From: Acidimicrobiia bacterium
GTDB taxonomy: Bacteria; Actinomycetota; Acidimicrobiia; Spongiisociales; SHLN01
DNA: 6,316 bases
NCBI GenBank assembly: GCA_004283105.1
Contig: SHLN01000154.1
Location: forward strand, 1-6,316
Direction: 5' to 3'
Shown: positions 5,501 to 6,316 of the stretch, one piece after another
Numbering within the stretch: the stretch's first letter is position 1
How the letters are laid out: every line of letters starts with the position of its first letter
Notes under the pieces: model-generated
Databases searched by the model: none
Seen by the model: only the letters and a program-made list of their open reading frames with translations
What the model was told of the DNA's origin: nothing
Translations under genes and position numbers: made by a program

Positions 5501-6256
5501 ATGAAGCGGAATGTGACAGTGGCGCTGTTTGCCTTCCTGTTCGTTCTCGGTACCGCGGCAATTGCCATCGCTGCCGGGGGTTCGGCCAGTCATGCCGATG
5601 GCGAACACGGCCAGGTCGTCGACAACCCGACCAACGCCGTTGCGGACCAGGTGCAGGAGCACCACCGCTTCCGGGCCGAGCCATGTGCGGCCGCCTGCCA
5701 CGCCGGGTATCGGATCCAGGACCGTGCCGAGCAGCACGCCGGTGCAGCCGAGCCGGCCGCCGACCACGCCGATCCGATCCAAAGCCAGGAACGGACCCGG
5801 GAGGAGGTGCGCGTCATGAGCCCGGACGCCTGCGACGGCCCGTGCTCGCCGGGCGCGGCAACTGGCCCGGCGGAACCGTCGGATCAAGCGCCCGACGAGG
5901 CGCCCCAAGGCCCGCAAAGCGCACCCGGACCGAAGGGGCCGGCTCCCTTCTCCGAGGGGCCAAACGGCCCAACGGGGCCAGAGGGACCGGCGGCGGGACC
6001 GTTGCCTGAGCACCCATGCCCGGGTAACCCCGAGCCCGGTAACCCCGAGCCCGGTGTGTCAGAAGCCCCCGGCGCACTCCCCGGCAACGCAGAGCCCGGC
6101 AATCCGTCCACAGGAACCGGCGCCGCCGGCAACGAGGCTCCAGGAGGCGAGAGCGCCGGTCGCCAGGGCTCCGGCAACGACAGCCCTGCTCACGATCAGA
6201 CCCGGCATCGCGACCTGGAGGGCTCCGGAGCGGAAACCCCACCGCACCGGGGATAG
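5501..6256 (+). CDS. Secreted Pro/Gly-rich low-complexity protein with CX3C motifs
   Basis: A 251-residue exported protein of unknown function. Residues 1-25 are a Sec signal peptide: MKRN, a hydrophobic core, then AIAIAA. The mature part has two regions. Residues 26-120 are His- and acid-rich (HADGEH, EHHRFR) with two CX3C motifs, CAAAC at 62-66 followed by His67, and CDGPC at 111-115. Residues 121-251 are disordered-looking, rich in Pro, Gly, Ala and Glu, with four collagen-like GPX triplets (GPNGPTGPEGPA, 153-164), a PGNPE repeat (174-183) and a fifth Cys (173). No enzyme domain or cell-wall anchor motif is visible. The perfect Shine-Dalgarno supports real expression. It lies 83 bases after the response regulator on the same strand and could be in its operon or be its target. 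It may be a cell-surface or matrix component; metal binding by the Cys/His part is conceivable but unproven. Confidence 0.8.
   Translation: MKRNVTVALFAFLFVLGTAAIAIAAGGSASHADGEHGQVVDNPTNAVADQVQEHHRFRAEPCAAACHAGYRIQDRAEQHAGAAEPAADHADPIQSQERTREEVRVMSPDACDGPCSPGAATGPAEPSDQAPDEAPQGPQSAPGPKGPAPFSEGPNGPTGPEGPAAGPLPEHPCPGNPEPGNPEPGVSEAPGALPGNAEPGNPSTGTGAAGNEAPGGESAGRQGSGNDSPAHDQTRHRDLEGSGAETPPHRG
6026..6055 (+). repeat. Two perfect 15-base tandem repeats inside the secreted-protein gene
   Basis: AACCCCGAGCCCGGT occurs twice head to tail and encodes NPEPG twice, preceded by a partial unit, CCGGGT, at 6020-6025. Degenerate versions (GNAEPGNPST) follow. The unit is a multiple of three, so copy-number changes would keep the frame and alter only protein length. 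Confidence 0.9.
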
Positions 6257-6316
6257 CCCCAACCGACACCACCGTCCTCCCCCCTCGGGTCGGGCGGCGG
6301 TCCAGAGCTCATGCTC
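6257..6316. other. Right-edge tail without a recognised gene
   Basis: Sixty bases follow the stop of the secreted-protein gene. They contain C-rich and G-rich runs (6283-6301) that could pair weakly but no clean terminator hairpin with a U-tract. I see no gene start here. Confidence 0.5.

Noticed and set aside
6249..6260. GGGG-ATAG-CCCC hairpin at the stop of the last gene
   Set aside because: Only four base pairs, overlaps the stop codon and lacks a U-tract, so it is not a credible terminator.
5814..6272. 152-codon minus-strand frame at the right end
   Set aside because: Antisense to the Pro/Gly-rich secreted-protein gene; its apparent openness follows from GC-rich repetitive codons.

Overview
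The window is high-GC bacterial DNA, roughly 65-68% GC in most blocks I counted. Its Thr/Pro-rich lipoprotein linker, GC-ending codons and gene content suggest an actinobacterium, possibly Acidimicrobiia. That lineage is an inference; there is no rRNA or other marker gene here. No tRNA, rRNA, CRISPR array, insertion sequence or integrase was seen.

Layout. (1) Positions 1-1194, minus strand: a leaderward 47-codon ORF, then a secreted protein whose 3' end runs off the left edge of the window. The two are one base apart, and a plausible promoter lies just upstream. The secreted protein is unbroken for 349 codons and has lower GC (about 53-58% in four counted blocks) than the rest. (2) Positions 1195-1375: a divergent intergenic region with small dyads. 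(3) Positions 1376-2770, plus strand: a lipoprotein carrying two complete DsbA-like thioredoxin domains in tandem. (4) Positions 2771-2952: an intergenic gap containing a near-perfect inverted repeat with 16-base arms. (5) Positions 2953-5417: a membrane hybrid histidine kinase with a degenerate C-terminal receiver, overlapping by ATGA a NarL/FixJ-type response regulator. (6) Positions 5418-5500: a short gap with TTCACA direct repeats, a dyad and a perfect Shine-Dalgarno. (7) Positions 5501-6256: a secreted Pro/Gly-rich low-complexity protein with two CX3C motifs.

How the genes may work together. Every non-regulatory gene except the 47-codon ORF encodes an exported product, and the kinase has an extracytoplasmic sensor region. 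The simplest reading is a cell-envelope module: the two-component pair senses something outside the membrane and controls envelope genes, possibly the adjacent Cys-containing secreted protein, while the tandem thiol-disulfide lipoprotein handles disulfides in exported proteins. The physical linkage is seen in the sequence; the regulatory and redox connections are inference. The most unusual items are the tandem DsbA lipoprotein, the coupled mini-ORF, the degenerate receiver combined with an atypical H-box, and the inverted repeat at 2846-2885.
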